NCBI RefSeq assembly: GCF_900142825.1
Contig: NZ_FRCH01000002.1
Coordinates: 496,001-560,000 of the forward strand
Source of the DNA: Rhodanobacter sp. OK091
GTDB lineage: Bacteria > Pseudomonadota > Gammaproteobacteria > Xanthomonadales > Rhodanobacteraceae
DNA length: 64,000 bases
Reading direction: 5' to 3'
In this document: in pieces, positions 18,292 to 28,747 of the stretch
Position numbering within the stretch: position 1 is the first letter of the stretch
Layout of the letters: each line of letters begins with the position of its first letter
Translations under genes and position numbers: made by a program
Notes under the pieces: generated by a model
Database searches by the model: none
The model's input: only the letters and a program-made list of their open reading frames with translations
Told to the model about the DNA's origin: nothing

Positions 18292-20097
18292 GTGAATTCT
18301 GTTGTCGTGCCGAACCTTCCCGCGGTAAGCCTGGATGCGGAAAAACTCGCCCTGCTGGCCCGGGGCCTGGAAGGATTGACCGCGGCGCAGCTGTACTGGG
18401 TCGCTGCGTGGGCTGCCGCACAGGCGGCACAGGCGCAACGCAGTGGTCCGACCGCCGTAGCCGTGGCAACCAGGACGTCCGAGCGGCTGACCATCGTCTA
18501 CGGCAGCCAGACCGGCAACGCGAAACGCATCGCCGAGGAGCTGGCCAGGCGCAGCGAGGCCGCTGGGTTGCCGGTGCGGCTGCTGCGCGCCGATGCCTAT
18601 CCGCAGCGCGAGCTGGCGCAGGAACGTCATCTGGTCGCGGTGATCAGCACCCAGGGCGACGGCGAACCGCCGGACGATGCCCGCGGCCTGTTCGAGTTCA
18701 TCGCCGGCAAGCGCGCACCGAAGCTGCCCGCATTGCAGTTCGCCGTGCTGGGGCTGGGCGATTCGAGCTACCCGCAATTTTGCGTGATCGGCCGCCAGCT
18801 CGATGCGCGGCTGGCCGAGCTGGGCGGCACCCGTTTCGCGGCGCTGGGCGAAGCGGACGTGGAGATCGAGGCGGTGGCTGCACCCTGGACGGAGCAGGCG
18901 CTGGAGCAGGCGCGCGAGCTCCTGAAACAGGCCGGAGTGCCTGCGCGGGTCACACCGTTGCATGTCGTGCCGAGTCGCAGCACCCATTCGCGCGAGCAGC
19001 CGTTCGCCGCCACCGTACTGGCCAATCAACGCATCGTGGCGCGCGACAGTGAACGCGATGTGCGCCATATCGAATTGTCACTGGAAGGTTCCGGGCTGCG
19101 CTACGAGCCCGGTGACGCATTGGGCGTGTGGCCACGCAATCCGCCGGCGCTGGTCGATCAATGGCTGGATGCGCTGCGATTCGATGGTGCGCAGGAAGTC
19201 ACGCACCAGGGCCGCACACTGACGCTGCGGCAATGGCTGGAGCGCGAACGCGAGATCACCCGGCTCAATCGACCCTTCCTGGCGGCACTGGCCGCCACCA
19301 GCGGCGACGGCGAGCTGATGCGCGTGCTGCAGAAAGAACAATCCGCGGAGTTCACGGCGCTGCTGGCCGCCGACCAGCCGATCGACCTGCTGCGCCGCCA
19401 CCCGGCGATCTGGCAGCCGGAGGCGCTGGTGGCTGCGCTGCGGCCGTTGGCGCCACGGCTGTACTCGATCGCGTCCAGCCCGAAGGTCGTGGGCGAGGAA
19501 GTACACCTCACCGTCGCGGTGGTCGAATACGAAGCCCACGGCAGCGCGCATTGGGGAGCCGCCTCCGGCTTGCTTGCCGCGACCGACGAGGATGGCAAAT
19601 TACCGGTCTTCATCGAACCGAACGAACGCTTCCGCCTGCCAGCCGATGGTGAGCGCGACGTCATCATGATCGGCCCGGGCACCGGCGTGGCACCGTTCCG
19701 GGCATTCGTGCAGGAGCGGCGGGAGAGTGGCGCCACGGGGCGCAACTGGCTGTTCTTCGGCAACCGCCACTTTTCCAGCGACTTCCTCTATCAGGTGGAG
19801 TGGCAGCAGGCGCTGAAGGACGGTTCGCTGCACCGGCTCGATCTGGCGTTCTCGCGCGATGCTGCCCATAAAACCTACATCCAGCGACGTTTGCGCGAAC
19901 AGGGCGCGGAACTGCATGCCTGGCTGAAAGGCGGCGCGCATATCTACGTCTGCGGCGATTCCACGCACATGGCCCGCGATGTCCACGCGGCGCTGATCGA
20001 GGTGATCGCCACCCACGGCAGCCGATCGCCCGACGAAGCGAAAGCCTGGCTCGCCGAACTCCTGCAGCAGGGCCGCTACGCCCGCGACGTGTACTGA
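18292..20097 (+). CDS. cysJ: Sulfite reductase (NADPH) flavoprotein alpha subunit
   Basis: A 601-residue diflavin reductase that passes electrons from NADPH through FAD and FMN to the CysI haemoprotein. The flavodoxin domain begins near residue 64 ([17 protein letters not shown]). The FAD-binding part contains [10 protein letters not shown], and the NADPH-binding part [11 protein letters not shown] starts near 460. It ends with the usual RYARDVY. I start at GTG 18292 with a GGAG ribosome site; an upstream ATG at 18235 would translate the operator. First gene of cysJIH, one base before cysI. Confidence 0.95.
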   Translation: MNSVVVPNLPAVSLDAEKLALLARGLEGLTAAQLYWVAAWAAAQAAQAQRSGPTAVAVATRTSERLTIVYGSQTGNAKRIAEELARRSEAAGLPVRLLRADAYPQRELAQERHLVAVISTQGDGEPPDDARGLFEFIAGKRAPKLPALQFAVLGLGDSSYPQFCVIGRQLDARLAELGGTRFAALGEADVEIEAVAAPWTEQALEQARELLKQAGVPARVTPLHVVPSRSTHSREQPFAATVLANQRIVARDSERDVRHIELSLEGSGLRYEPGDALGVWPRNPPALVDQWLDALRFDGAQEVTHQGRTLTLRQWLEREREITRLNRPFLAALAATSGDGELMRVLQKEQSAEFTALLAADQPIDLLRRHPAIWQPEALVAALRPLAPRLYSIASSPKVVGEEVHLTVAVVEYEAHGSAHWGAASGLLAATDEDGKLPVFIEPNERFRLPADGERDVIMIGPGTGVAPFRAFVQERRESGATGRNWLFFGNRHFSSDFLYQVEWQQALKDGSLHRLDLAFSRDAAHKTYIQRRLREQGAELHAWLKGGAHIYVCGDSTHMARDVHAALIEVIATHGSRSPDEAKAWLAELLQQGRYARDVY

Positions 20098-20098
20098 C

Positions 20099-21805
20099 AT
20101 GACCACGGAACTCTCGCATCTCGAACAGATCAAGGCCGCCAGCCGTTTCCTGCGTGGCGGCATCGCCGAAGGGCTGGCCGATTCGGTCACCGGCGCGATC
20201 GCCGACGACGACACCAAGCTGCTGAAGTTCCACGGCAGCTACCAGCAGGACGATCGCGACCTGCGCGAGGAGCGCCGCCGGCAGAAACTCGAGCCGGCCT
20301 ACGCCTTCATGCTGCGCGCGCGTCTGCCCAGCGGCGTGGTGACGCCGGCGCAATGGCTGGTGTTCGACCGTATCGCTCGCGACTATGCCAGCGGCTCGCT
20401 GCGCATCACCACGCGGCAGACGTTCCAGTGGCACGGCATCATCAAGCGCAAGCTCAAGCCGACCATCGCGGCGATCCACGATGCGCTGGCGACCACCATC
20501 GCCTCCTGCGGCGATGTGGTGCGCAACGTGGTGAGCACGGCCAATCCGATCGAATCGTCCGCACATGCCGAGGCCTACGCTTGGGCCACACGGCTGTCCG
20601 CCGAACTGGAGCCGAAGACGCGGGCGTACCATGAGATATGGCTGGACGGCGAGCAACTGGTCGGCGAGGAAGCTGTTGTCGAAGAGCAGGAGCCGCTGTA
20701 CGGCGCCACCTACCTGCCGCGCAAGTTCAAGATCGGCCTGGCGATCCCACCGCTCAACGACATCGATGTGTTCACGCAGGACCTGGGCCTGATCACCATC
20801 GTCGAGCAAGGCGTGCTGCAGGGCTTCAACATCGCCATCGGCGGCGGTATGGGTGCCAGTCACGGCGACGCCACCACCTACCCGCGGCTGGCCAGTGTGG
20901 TCGGCTTCGTGACGCCGGAGCAGCTTTTCGGCGTGGCCGAGGCGGTGATCGGCGTACAGCGCGACTGGGGCGACCGCGTCGAGCGCAAGCATGCGCGATT
21001 GAAATACACGCTGGACCACCGCGGCCTGGACGCGTTCAAGGCGGAGCTGGAGTCGCGCCTCGGCTATGCGCTGGCGCCGGCGCGCGACTACCGCTTCGAA
21101 CACAACGGCGACCGCTATGGCTGGGTCGAGGGCCACGACGGCCACTGGCATCTTACCTTGCATATCGAGTCCGGGCGGCTGGCCGACGTGGGCGAGCGAC
21201 GCTGGCTCAGCGGCCTGCGTGAGCTGGCGCAAGTGCATGCCGGCGACTTCCGGTTGACCTGCAACCAGAACGTGATCGTGGCGAACGTCGCCGCGAACGA
21301 GCGCGGCCGCATCGACGCCATCGTCCGCGAATATGGTCTGGACGTTTATGCGAAGCAGAGCGGCATTCGCCGCCACGCGATCGCCTGCGTCGCGTTGCCC
21401 ACCTGCGGCCTGGCGATGGCCGAGAGCGAACGCTATCTGCCGACGCTGCTGCCGAAACTGGAGGCGCTGCTAGCGCGCCACGGCCTGGCCGACGCACCGA
21501 TCCTGTTGCGCCTGTCCGGTTGCCCCAACGGCTGCTCGCGGCCTTACCTGGGCGAGATCGCGCTGGTCGGACGTGGGCCGGGACGTTACGACTTGCGCCT
21601 CGGCGCCGATTTCATCGGCCAGCGGCTGAATCAGGTGCATCGCGAGAACGTGGACGAGACGGCGATCCTCGACACGCTAGCTCCGCTGTTCGCGCGCTAT
21701 GCGGGCGAGCGCGGCGAGGGCGAAGGCTTCGGCGATTTTCTGTTGCGTACCGGTATCCTCACACCGGTCCCCTCGCGGCGCATTCCGGTCGAGGTGGTGG
21801 CATGA
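20099..21805 (+). CDS. cysI: Sulfite reductase haemoprotein beta subunit
   Basis: A 568-residue siroheme/[4Fe-4S] enzyme that reduces sulfite to sulfide by six electrons. The cluster ligands follow the canonical pattern: C430-x5-C436 ([15 protein letters not shown]) and C475-x3-C479 ([12 protein letters not shown]). The first half contains the [15 protein letters not shown] siroheme-binding segment. It starts within two bases of the cysJ stop and overlaps cysH by 4 bp, so the three are one translational unit. Confidence 0.97.
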   Translation: MTTELSHLEQIKAASRFLRGGIAEGLADSVTGAIADDDTKLLKFHGSYQQDDRDLREERRRQKLEPAYAFMLRARLPSGVVTPAQWLVFDRIARDYASGSLRITTRQTFQWHGIIKRKLKPTIAAIHDALATTIASCGDVVRNVVSTANPIESSAHAEAYAWATRLSAELEPKTRAYHEIWLDGEQLVGEEAVVEEQEPLYGATYLPRKFKIGLAIPPLNDIDVFTQDLGLITIVEQGVLQGFNIAIGGGMGASHGDATTYPRLASVVGFVTPEQLFGVAEAVIGVQRDWGDRVERKHARLKYTLDHRGLDAFKAELESRLGYALAPARDYRFEHNGDRYGWVEGHDGHWHLTLHIESGRLADVGERRWLSGLRELAQVHAGDFRLTCNQNVIVANVAANERGRIDAIVREYGLDVYAKQSGIRRHAIACVALPTCGLAMAESERYLPTLLPKLEALLARHGLADAPILLRLSGCPNGCSRPYLGEIALVGRGPGRYDLRLGADFIGQRLNQVHRENVDETAILDTLAPLFARYAGERGEGEGFGDFLLRTGILTPVPSRRIPVEVVA

Positions 21806-22524
21806 ACGCCGTGCTGGTCGAGCAGGCGCCTCACGAACCGCTGGCCCTGGCCGAGCTGAATGTCGCGCTGGCCCGGCTCACCGCCGAGCAGCGTGTGGCA
21901 TGGGCGCTGGAGCATGTCCCCGGCGAGCATGTCTTGTCGTCCAGTTTCGGCGCGCAGGCGGCGGTGTCGCTGCACCTGGTGACGCGGCAGCAGCCACGGA
22001 TGCCGGTGGTGCTGATCGATACCGGCTATCTGTTTCCCGAGACTTACCAATTCGTCGACGAGCTGACCGAACGGCTCGCGCTGAACCTCAAGGTCTACCG
22101 CTCGCCGCTCAGCCGCGCCTGGATGGAGGCGCGCCATGGGCGACTCTGGGAGCAGGGCGTGGCCGGTCTGGATCGCTACAACCAGCTGCGCAAGGTCGAG
22201 CCGATGCAACGCGCACTGACTGAGCTCGGTGCCGCCAGCTGGTTTGCCGGCTTGCGCCGGGGCCAGTCGCGCAGCCGCGCGACGATCGACTTTGCCGAGC
22301 ATCGCAACGGCCGCTGGAAGTTCCACCCGCTGGCCGACTGGACCGATCGCGACGTCGGTCATTACCTCTCGCGCCATGGCTTGCCGTACCACCCGTTGTG
22401 GAGCCAGGGCTACGTATCGATCGGCGACATCCATACCAGCCATCGCTGGGAGCCTGGCATGGACGCCGAGGACACCCGCTTTTTCGGACTCAAACGCGAA
22501 TGCGGACTGCACAGCATTGCGTAG
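21802..22524 (+). CDS. cysH: Phosphoadenylyl-sulfate (PAPS) reductase
   Basis: A 240-residue thioredoxin-dependent reductase making sulfite from PAPS. The nucleotide-binding part has [15 protein letters not shown] and [14 protein letters not shown], and the catalytic Cys is C234 in [10 protein letters not shown] near the C terminus. The paired Cys motifs that bind a [4Fe-4S] cluster in APS reductases are absent, so PAPS is the expected substrate. That agrees with an APS-kinase domain in the next gene. The start overlaps the cysI stop (ATGA). Confidence 0.95.
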   Translation: MNAVLVEQAPHEPLALAELNVALARLTAEQRVAWALEHVPGEHVLSSSFGAQAAVSLHLVTRQQPRMPVVLIDTGYLFPETYQFVDELTERLALNLKVYRSPLSRAWMEARHGRLWEQGVAGLDRYNQLRKVEPMQRALTELGAASWFAGLRRGQSRSRATIDFAEHRNGRWKFHPLADWTDRDVGHYLSRHGLPYHPLWSQGYVSIGDIHTSHRWEPGMDAEDTRFFGLKRECGLHSIA

Positions 22525-22593
22525 CCCGCCAACCGTCGCCTCGCGTTGGGGCGCTCTCCTTCCATCACTCTTATCCTGATCGGACCGCACATC

Positions 22594-24351
22594 ATGAGTC
22601 ACACCGCGCTTGCCACCAGCCCCGATATTGTTCTCGACGACGCCTTGATCGCCCCGCACGGCGGTGCGCTGAAGGAGCTGTACCTGCCGCCCGCCGAGGC
22701 GGAAGCATTGAAGCAGCGCAGCGCGCAGCTGCCCGGCGTGGATCTCGACACGCGCCAGCTATGCGATCTGGAACTGCTGCTGAGCGGCGCGTTCTCGCCG
22801 CTGGAAGGCTTCCTGGGACGCCGCGACTACGATCGCGTGGTGGAAGAACTGCGCCTCGCCGACGGCACGCTGTGGCCGATCCCGATCACGCTGGACGTGA
22901 GCGAGGATTTCGCCGCCAAGCTGAGCAGCGGCAGCGAAGTCGCGCTGCGCGACAGCCAGGGCGTACCGCTGGCGGTGCTTGAAGTGCAGGACATCTACTG
23001 GCCCGATCGCCTGCATGAAGCGAAGCAGGTATTCGGCAGCACCGACCGCCTGCATCCGGGCGTGGCCGAGTTGCTCGATCGCACCAAGCCGGTGGCGTTG
23101 GGTGGCCGCGTGCGCGGCATCCAGCCTCCCGCGCACTACGACTTCGGCGAGCTGCGCGATACGCCGCGCAGCTTGCGCGAATGGTTCGCGGCGAACGGCT
23201 GGAGCCGCATCGTGGCTTTCCAGACGCGCAACCCGATGCATCGTGCGCACCGCGAACTGACTTTGCGCGCGGCGCAGCAGGCCGGCGCGAATTTGCTGAT
23301 CCAGCCTTCGGTAGGCCGCACCAAGCCGGGCGACGTCGACCACTACACCCGTGTGCGCTGCATCCGTGCGCTGCTGCCGCAGTACCCGGCCGACAGCGTG
23401 AAGCTGTCGCTGCTGCCGCTGGCGATGCGCATGGGTGGTCCGCGCGAGGCGTTGTGGCACGCGATTATCCGCAAGAACTACGGCGCCAGCCATTTCATCG
23501 TGGGGCGCGATCATGCCGGCCCCGGCAAGGATTCCAGCGGGCAGCCGTTTTATGGGCCGTTCGACGCGCAGACATTGTTGGAGCAGCATCAAGCCGAACT
23601 GGGCATCCAGATCGTGCCGTTCCCGGCGATGGTCTACGCGGCCAATCGGGACAGCTATCTGCCATCGACCGAGGTCACCGCCGACGACGAAGTGCGCGAT
23701 ATCTCCGGCACTCAATTGCGCAAGCATCTGCACGAGGGCAGTGAAATCCCGGCGTGGTTCAGTTTCCCCGACGTGGTGAAGATCCTGCGCGAGCGCCATC
23801 CGGTGCATGCGCCACGCGGGTTCGCGCTGTTCTTCACCGGCCTGTCCGGCGCCGGCAAGTCGACCATCGCACAAGCGGTGATCGCGCAACTGCTGGAGCA
23901 CACCAGCCGGCCGGTGACGGTGCTGGACGGCGACGAGGTGCGCAAACACCTGTCGCGCGGCCTGGGTTTCTCGCGCGAGGACCGCGCCGCCAACGTCACC
24001 CGCATCGGCTATGTCGCCAGCGAGATTGTGCGTCACGGCGGCATTGCGGTATGCGCGCCGATCGCACCGTATGCCGATGCCCGTGCGGAATCGCGCGCGC
24101 TGGTCGAGGCGCAAGGCGATTTCATCGAGATCCATGTCGCCACCACGCTGGAGGTATGCGAAGCACGCGACCGCAAAGGCCTCTACGCGCAGGCGCGTGC
24201 GGGCAAGATCGCCCAGTTCACCGGTATCAGCGATCCCTACGAAGAGCCCGAACAGCCGGAGCTGCGCATCGATGGCAATGCCGCCGAGCCGGCCGCGCTG
24301 GCCCGCCAGGTGCTGGCGCTGTTGCGCAACAAGGGCCTTATCGAAGGCTGA
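22594..24351 (+). CDS. Bifunctional ATP sulfurylase / APS kinase
   Basis: A 585-residue fusion that would carry out both sulfate activation steps. Residues 1-395 form a homomeric-type ATP sulfurylase (Sat) with the catalytic QTRNPMHRAH (HxxH at 216-219) and the GRDHAGPG motif. Residues about 405-585 form an APS kinase with the P-loop GLSGAGKST (416-424) and DGDEVRKHLSRGLGFSREDR. This replaces the heteromeric CysD/CysN sulfurylase of enterics; no cysD or cysN is nearby. It follows cysH by 69 bp and probably continues that operon. Confidence 0.95.
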   Translation: MSHTALATSPDIVLDDALIAPHGGALKELYLPPAEAEALKQRSAQLPGVDLDTRQLCDLELLLSGAFSPLEGFLGRRDYDRVVEELRLADGTLWPIPITLDVSEDFAAKLSSGSEVALRDSQGVPLAVLEVQDIYWPDRLHEAKQVFGSTDRLHPGVAELLDRTKPVALGGRVRGIQPPAHYDFGELRDTPRSLREWFAANGWSRIVAFQTRNPMHRAHRELTLRAAQQAGANLLIQPSVGRTKPGDVDHYTRVRCIRALLPQYPADSVKLSLLPLAMRMGGPREALWHAIIRKNYGASHFIVGRDHAGPGKDSSGQPFYGPFDAQTLLEQHQAELGIQIVPFPAMVYAANRDSYLPSTEVTADDEVRDISGTQLRKHLHEGSEIPAWFSFPDVVKILRERHPVHAPRGFALFFTGLSGAGKSTIAQAVIAQLLEHTSRPVTVLDGDEVRKHLSRGLGFSREDRAANVTRIGYVASEIVRHGGIAVCAPIAPYADARAESRALVEAQGDFIEIHVATTLEVCEARDRKGLYAQARAGKIAQFTGISDPYEEPEQPELRIDGNAAEPAALARQVLALLRNKGLIEG

Positions 24352-24366
24352 CCAGCGCGATGTCCT

Positions 24367-24439
24367 GTAGTAGCGCACCTTGTACGCGATGCTCTTCGCC
24401 ACGCAACGGAAAGCATTCGCGCACAAGGTGCGCTCCTAC
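24367..24439. repeat. REP pair, GTAGGAGC...GCGATGCT family, stem GCAC-CTT-GTGC
   Basis: A unit at 24367-24393 (GTAGTAGC, GCACCTTGTAC, GCGATGCT) faces an inverted copy at 24412-24439, which reads on the minus strand GTAGGAGC, GCACCTTGTGC, GCGAATGCT. The two copies are separated by 18 bp and can pair with each other. The element lies between the converging sulfurylase/kinase and cysB genes. Confidence 0.85.
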
Positions 24440-24444
24440 GAAAC

Positions 24445-25440
24445 TCAGGCCGCGTCAGGTAGCGGAGCTACCGGCCGTTCCCGCCAATGCGGCACGGCCG
24501 GCCATTCGGGCGGCACCGTGTCGGCGGCCATGGCGCGTACCACGTCGCGGCGGTCCAGATGCGGTGCGAACTGAGCGATGAACTCCAACACGTATTCGCG
24601 CAACACGCTTTCCCGGCGCAGCACGATCCAGGTCGTGCACTGCGGAAACAGATGGTCGGCCGGCAGCGTGTCCAGATCGGTATCGCTGTCCAGCATGGCC
24701 ATTTCGGCCAGCACGCCAATACCCAGGCCGGCGCGCACATAGGTCTTGATCAGATCGGCATCACCGGCGGTCATCACGATATGCGGCCGCAAATCGGCAG
24801 CCTCGAACGCCCGGCGCAGCGAAGATTCGGCCTTCAGCGAGGATTCGTAGCTGACCAGCGGCAGCGCTGCCAGTTGATCGAGGGAAGGCGGCTGGCCGCT
24901 GCTCGTCAGCGGATGCCCTTGCGGTGCGACGATTACCCGGTGCCAGCGGTAGGCCGGCAGCGCGATGCCGATACCTGGTGGCGCGCCAGCGGTGCTGATC
25001 ACTGCGAGGTCGACCCGGCCGGCTTCCAGCTGGGCCAGCACTTCCGCGTCGCGGCTCGGCTGCAAGTGCACGCTGACCTGCGGATAAAGCACGCTCAGCG
25101 CGCCAATCGCGGCGGGCAAGGCGAAGCGAGCCTGGGTATGCGTGGTGGCGATGCGCAGTTCGCCGCGCGCATCGTTGCGCAGGTTGGCGGCGATCGAACG
25201 GATGTTGGCGGCCTCGGCGAGGATCGTACGGGCGCGCTCTAGCACGTGCTGACCGGCATGGGTTACCGAATCGAGACTCTTGCCCTTGCGGACGAACAGC
25301 TGGAAACCCAGCTCGTCCTCAAGTTGCCGAAGCTGCTTGCTCAGGCCGGGCTGGGTGGCATGGACGCGTTCGGCGGCCAGCGTGATGTTGAGGCCGGAGT
25401 CGGCGATGGCAACGAGATAACGTAACTGGATCAGCGTCAT
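24445..25440 (-). CDS. cysB: LysR-family regulator CysB
   Basis: A 331-residue LysR protein. The N-terminal helix-turn-helix (QLRYLVAIADSGLNITLAAE, ATQPGLSKQLRQLEDELG) and FVRKGKSLDSVTHAGQ follow CysB/Cbl. The effector domain contains the family's ATTHTQARFALP and IVMTAGDADLIKTYV segments. CysB activates cys genes when sulfur is limiting, with N-acetylserine as inducer. Its place between the activation gene and divergently from cysG makes it the likely local regulator. Start at 25440 (MTLIQLRYLV). Confidence 0.92.
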   Translation of the reverse strand: MTLIQLRYLVAIADSGLNITLAAERVHATQPGLSKQLRQLEDELGFQLFVRKGKSLDSVTHAGQHVLERARTILAEAANIRSIAANLRNDARGELRIATTHTQARFALPAAIGALSVLYPQVSVHLQPSRDAEVLAQLEAGRVDLAVISTAGAPPGIGIALPAYRWHRVIVAPQGHPLTSSGQPPSLDQLAALPLVSYESSLKAESSLRRAFEAADLRPHIVMTAGDADLIKTYVRAGLGIGVLAEMAMLDSDTDLDTLPADHLFPQCTTWIVLRRESVLREYVLEFIAQFAPHLDRRDVVRAMAADTVPPEWPAVPHWRERPVAPLPDAA

Positions 25441-25762
25441 GGCGATGGGCCCGTGAGCGGTCGGAATCGTTGGATTGAGGCGCGAGCGGAGCACGGATAC
25501 ATCGCATGGAACGAGCCGGAATCATGTCTTGCGCATGCGTGTGGACGGCTAAATAGTGGCCGTGCGGGAGTTCTTCGATGTGGATGTTGGCTCTCATGAT
25601 CAGACGTCTATACGTCTATTTGGACATAAGGTCAAGGCTTGTGTCGTTTGAGACAGGTCATAACGCGATGGCATATACGCGTCGATGCAAATCATTTGCG
25701 GGGGTGGAGCGCTCTGCGTAGCGTGGCTTCGTCCCCATGCATGCGAAGCGGTTCCCGCCCGA
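25441..25762. other. Divergent cysB-cysG spacer
   Basis: This 322-bp stretch separates the cysB and cysG starts. It contains the shared cys motif at 25603-25617 and an AT-richer patch (25595-25700). No coding frame in it looks like a known protein. The cysG frame is open upstream to 25685, but that part has no family-like sequence. Confidence 0.55.
25601..25628. promoter_or_regulatory. cys operator-like motif in the cysB-cysG spacer
   Basis: CAGACGTCTATACGTCTATT (25601-25620) continues into TGGACAT. GACGTCTATACGTCT (25603-25617) matches the minus strand of the cysJ operator at 14 of 15 bases. It contains AGACGTCT and ATACGTCT back to back, which is also the spacing and sequence of MetJ met-boxes (consensus AGACGTCT). 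Whether the binder is CysB, a MetJ-like protein or another factor cannot be told from sequence. Confidence 0.55.
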
Positions 25763-27232
25763 ATGAAGCTCTATCCCTTGTTCGCCGATCTGTCCCATCG
25801 CGCCGTGCTGGTCGTGGGCGGCGGGGCGGTGGCCGAACGCAAGATCGCCGGCCTGCTCGGCGCGCAGGCACAGGTCACCGTGAATGCGCCTACGCTCACG
25901 CCGCAGTTGCAGCGCTGGGCAGCGGAAGGGCGTATCGCCCATCGCCGCGATGCGTTCCAGGAAAGCTGGCTCGATCGGGTCTGGCTGGTGGTTGCAGCCA
26001 CCTCCGACGTCGAATTGAACCAGGTGATTGCCACCTTCGCCGGACTACGCCGGATCTTCGTCAACGTGGTCGACGATGCGGCACTGTCGAGTTTCCATGT
26101 GCCGGCGGTGGTGGACCGGGCGCCGCTGACCATCGCGATCTCCAGCGGCGGCGAGGCGCCGATGCTGGCGCGGTTGTTGCGCGAGCGACTGGAGACTCTG
26201 CTCGATCATTCGCTGGGTGCGCTGGCCACGCTGGCGGCGCGCCTGCGCCGGCGCATTCGCCTGCGCCATCCGGACCTCGCGGCGCGCAGGCGTTTCTACG
26301 AAAGCCTGTTCACCGGACCGGTGGCGACCTTGCTCCGTCAAGGTCGCCCGGAGGAGGCGCGGCAAGCGGCGGAACAGGCGCTGGCCACCGTATCGGCCGC
26401 ATCGACAGGATCGGTGGTGCTGGTGGGCGCCGGCCCGGGTGATCCTGGCCTGCTGACCTTGCGCGCGCTGCGCGCGTTGAACGAGGCCGATGTGATCCTG
26501 CATGACCGGCTGGTCAGCGCCGAGGTGCTCGACCTGGCGCGCCGCGATGCCGAACGCATTGAGGTAGGCAAGCAGGCCGGTCATCACCACACCACCCAGG
26601 ACGGCATCCATGCATTGCTGCTGCAGCATGCTCGAGCCGGGCGGCGGATCGTGCGGCTGAAGGGCGGCGATCCGTTCGTGTTCGGTCGCGGCGGCGAGGA
26701 GCTCGAATTCCTGCGCGATCACGGGATTCCGTACGAAGTGGTACCGGGTATCACCGCCGCCGTGGCCTGCGCGGCCTATGCCGGCGTGCCGCTCACCCAT
26801 CGCGACCATGCGCAATCCGTACGTTTTGTCACCGCGCACTGCCAGTCCTCCCGCGACACCCTGGACTGGGCCGCGCTGGCGCAAGAACGGCAAACGCTGG
26901 CGGTATACATGGGCGTCGCCGAGCTTGGCGAGCTGCGGGCGCGTCTGATCGAACGCGGTCGGGAGCCATCGACCCCCTTTGCGCTGATCGAGAACGGTTC
27001 GCGCCCGGAGCAGCGAGTGATCACGGGTACTTTGGCCAACCTGGCCGAGCGCGCGGCGTTCCACGCGGTGCGCTCGCCGGCCTTGCTGATCCTGGGCGAA
27101 GTGGCGGCGCTGGCTGCGTCACTGGCCTGGTTCGGGTCGCCGCCGCTGGGAGCGACGGTGCATGAGATCCCTGTTCCCAGCGTGGCGAGGCCAGTTCGCG
27201 CCGATATACTGGCGGCGGTTCACCGCGCCTGA
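25763..27232 (+). CDS. cysG: Siroheme synthase, multifunctional
   Basis: A 489-residue CysG with both halves. Residues 1-210 are the precorrin-2 dehydrogenase/ferrochelatase part ([18 protein letters not shown]). From about 217 comes uroporphyrinogen-III methyltransferase ([36 protein letters not shown]). It makes the siroheme used by CysI. The start at 25763 gives the standard KLYPLFADL opening; the upstream part of the open frame is ignored. Confidence 0.95.
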   Translation: MKLYPLFADLSHRAVLVVGGGAVAERKIAGLLGAQAQVTVNAPTLTPQLQRWAAEGRIAHRRDAFQESWLDRVWLVVAATSDVELNQVIATFAGLRRIFVNVVDDAALSSFHVPAVVDRAPLTIAISSGGEAPMLARLLRERLETLLDHSLGALATLAARLRRRIRLRHPDLAARRRFYESLFTGPVATLLRQGRPEEARQAAEQALATVSAASTGSVVLVGAGPGDPGLLTLRALRALNEADVILHDRLVSAEVLDLARRDAERIEVGKQAGHHHTTQDGIHALLLQHARAGRRIVRLKGGDPFVFGRGGEELEFLRDHGIPYEVVPGITAAVACAAYAGVPLTHRDHAQSVRFVTAHCQSSRDTLDWAALAQERQTLAVYMGVAELGELRARLIERGREPSTPFALIENGSRPEQRVITGTLANLAERAAFHAVRSPALLILGEVAALAASLAWFGSPPLGATVHEIPVPSVARPVRADILAAVHRA

Positions 27233-27302
27233 CGAAAATCTTTACCTGAGCCGTAGCATGATCGCGCGACGGTTTTTCCCTCAAGTCTGCCGGAGCGTTC
27301 CC

Positions 27303-28241
27303 ATGATTCACGACAGCATCCTCGACACCATCGGTAATACCCCGATCGTCAAGCTCCATCGTCTCGCGCCGAAACACGTCGAGCTCTACGTGAAGGTGGA
27401 GGCATTCAACCCGGCCGGCTCGGTGAAGGACCGGCTAGCCCTGGCGATCATCCTCGACGCCGAGCAGCGCGGCACGCTGAAACCCGGGCAGACCGTGATC
27501 GAGGCCACTTCGGGCAACACCGGTGTGGCGCTGGCCGCGATCTGCGCGGCGCGCGGCTACCCGTTCGTGGCGGTGATGTCGGATACGTTCTCGATCGAGC
27601 GGCGCAAGCTGATCCGCGCCTACGGCGGCAAAGTGGTGCTCACGCCGGGTGCGGCGCGCGGTAGCGGCATGGTGGCGAAGGCGGTGGAACTCGCGCAGAA
27701 GCACGGCTGGTTCTTCACCAACCAGTTCGAGAATCCAGCCAACCCGGCGTACCACCGGCAGACTACCGCGCCGGAGATCCTGCGCGATTTCGCCGGCCGC
27801 CGGCTGGATTACTTCGTCACCGGCTGGGGTACCGGCGGCACTCTGACCGGCGTAGGCGAAGTGCTGAAAGTGGCGCGTCCGGACGTGCGGATCATCGCCA
27901 GCGAGCCAGCCGGCGCAGGCCTGTTGTCCGGCAAGGAATGGCAGCCGCACAAGATCCAGGGCTGGACGCCGGACTTCGTGCCGGCCGTGCTCAACCGCAA
28001 GGTGGCCGATCAGATCGTACTGATCGACGACGTACTGGCTCGCGATACGTCGCGCCAGCTGGCGCAGCAGGAAGGCATCTTCACCGGCATCTCGTCCGGT
28101 GCCACCTTGGCCGCCGCCTTGCTGGTGGCCGCCGATGCGCCGCAAGGCTCGGTGCTATTGGCGATGCTGCCGGACACCGGCGAGCGCTATCTGTCGACGT
28201 TCCTGTTCGAGGGTGTCAACGAGGGCTCGGACGAAGTCTGA
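27303..28241 (+). CDS. cysK: Cysteine synthase A (O-acetylserine sulfhydrylase)
   Basis: A 312-residue PLP enzyme that combines O-acetylserine and sulfide into cysteine. The PLP Lys is K42 (FNPAGSVKDR), with the TSGNTG substrate loop and the TGWGTGGTLTG phosphate-binding loop. The C-terminal GISSGATLAA and LLAMLPDTGERYLST segments are typical. It follows cysG by 70 bp on the same strand and may share its promoter. Start at 27303 (MIHDSILDTIGNTP). Confidence 0.96.
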   Translation: MIHDSILDTIGNTPIVKLHRLAPKHVELYVKVEAFNPAGSVKDRLALAIILDAEQRGTLKPGQTVIEATSGNTGVALAAICAARGYPFVAVMSDTFSIERRKLIRAYGGKVVLTPGAARGSGMVAKAVELAQKHGWFFTNQFENPANPAYHRQTTAPEILRDFAGRRLDYFVTGWGTGGTLTGVGEVLKVARPDVRIIASEPAGAGLLSGKEWQPHKIQGWTPDFVPAVLNRKVADQIVLIDDVLARDTSRQLAQQEGIFTGISSGATLAAALLVAADAPQGSVLLAMLPDTGERYLSTFLFEGVNEGSDEV

Positions 28242-28258
28242 GCAAGCTACGACGGACG

Positions 28259-28280
28259 GGTCGCCGTGCTTACGGCGACC
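28259..28280. terminator. Terminator-like hairpin between cysK and the HxlR gene
   Basis: A perfect 8-bp stem, GGTCGCCG (28259-28266) and CGGCGACC (28273-28280), with a 6-nt loop, lies 18 bp after cysK and before the 3' end of the converging regulator gene. There is no T-run of note. Confidence 0.45.
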
Positions 28281-28296
28281 TTACGAACCGCTCACT

Positions 28297-28686
28297 TCAC
28301 TGGTGCGCGCGCGCTGCTCGGATCGGCACGGCTGGTGCGCGCGTTTCCCACTCCGCGATCAACTTCTGGCCCACGTTGGTGAGGGCCTGGATGGCAGGTA
28401 GCAGTTCGCGGCCGAGGCGGGTGAGGGCGTATTCGGCCGACGGCGGCGAGGTGTCCAACACCCGCCGGGTCACCAGCCCACGCGATTCCAGCTCGCGCAG
28501 CCGCGCGCTCAACACGCGTGCGGAAATGCGGGGGATGTCGTGACGCAGTTCGCCGAAACGGCGTGGCTCGGCGCTCAGATACCAGATGACGTTGGCCGCC
28601 CAGGCGCCGCGCAGCAGCGCAAGACACTCGGTGAGCGGGCAGGCCGGCGGAGCGGCAACTTTGCTTTTGCGTACAGGCAAGCCCAT
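28297..28686 (-). CDS. HxlR-family transcriptional regulator
   Basis: A 129-residue winged-helix protein of the HxlR type: CPLTECLALLRGAWAANVIW, RRFGELRHDIPRISARVLSA (recognition helix region) and LESRGLVTRRV with the wing. Many HxlR members are redox or electrophile sensors using an N-terminal Cys, and one Cys is present in PACPLTEC. I start at 28686 because AAGGA lies 9 bp upstream; ATGs at 28692 and 28731 are alternatives. It is divergent from a GST gene, its probable target. Confidence 0.88.
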   Translation of the reverse strand: MGLPVRKSKVAAPPACPLTECLALLRGAWAANVIWYLSAEPRRFGELRHDIPRISARVLSARLRELESRGLVTRRVLDTSPPSAEYALTRLGRELLPAIQALTNVGQKLIAEWETRAPAVPIRAARAHQ

Positions 28687-28747
28687 CGACATCCGTCCTT
28701 GCAGATTCCGGTAACCACCGGGATACCGCATTTTGCACTAACTTGAA

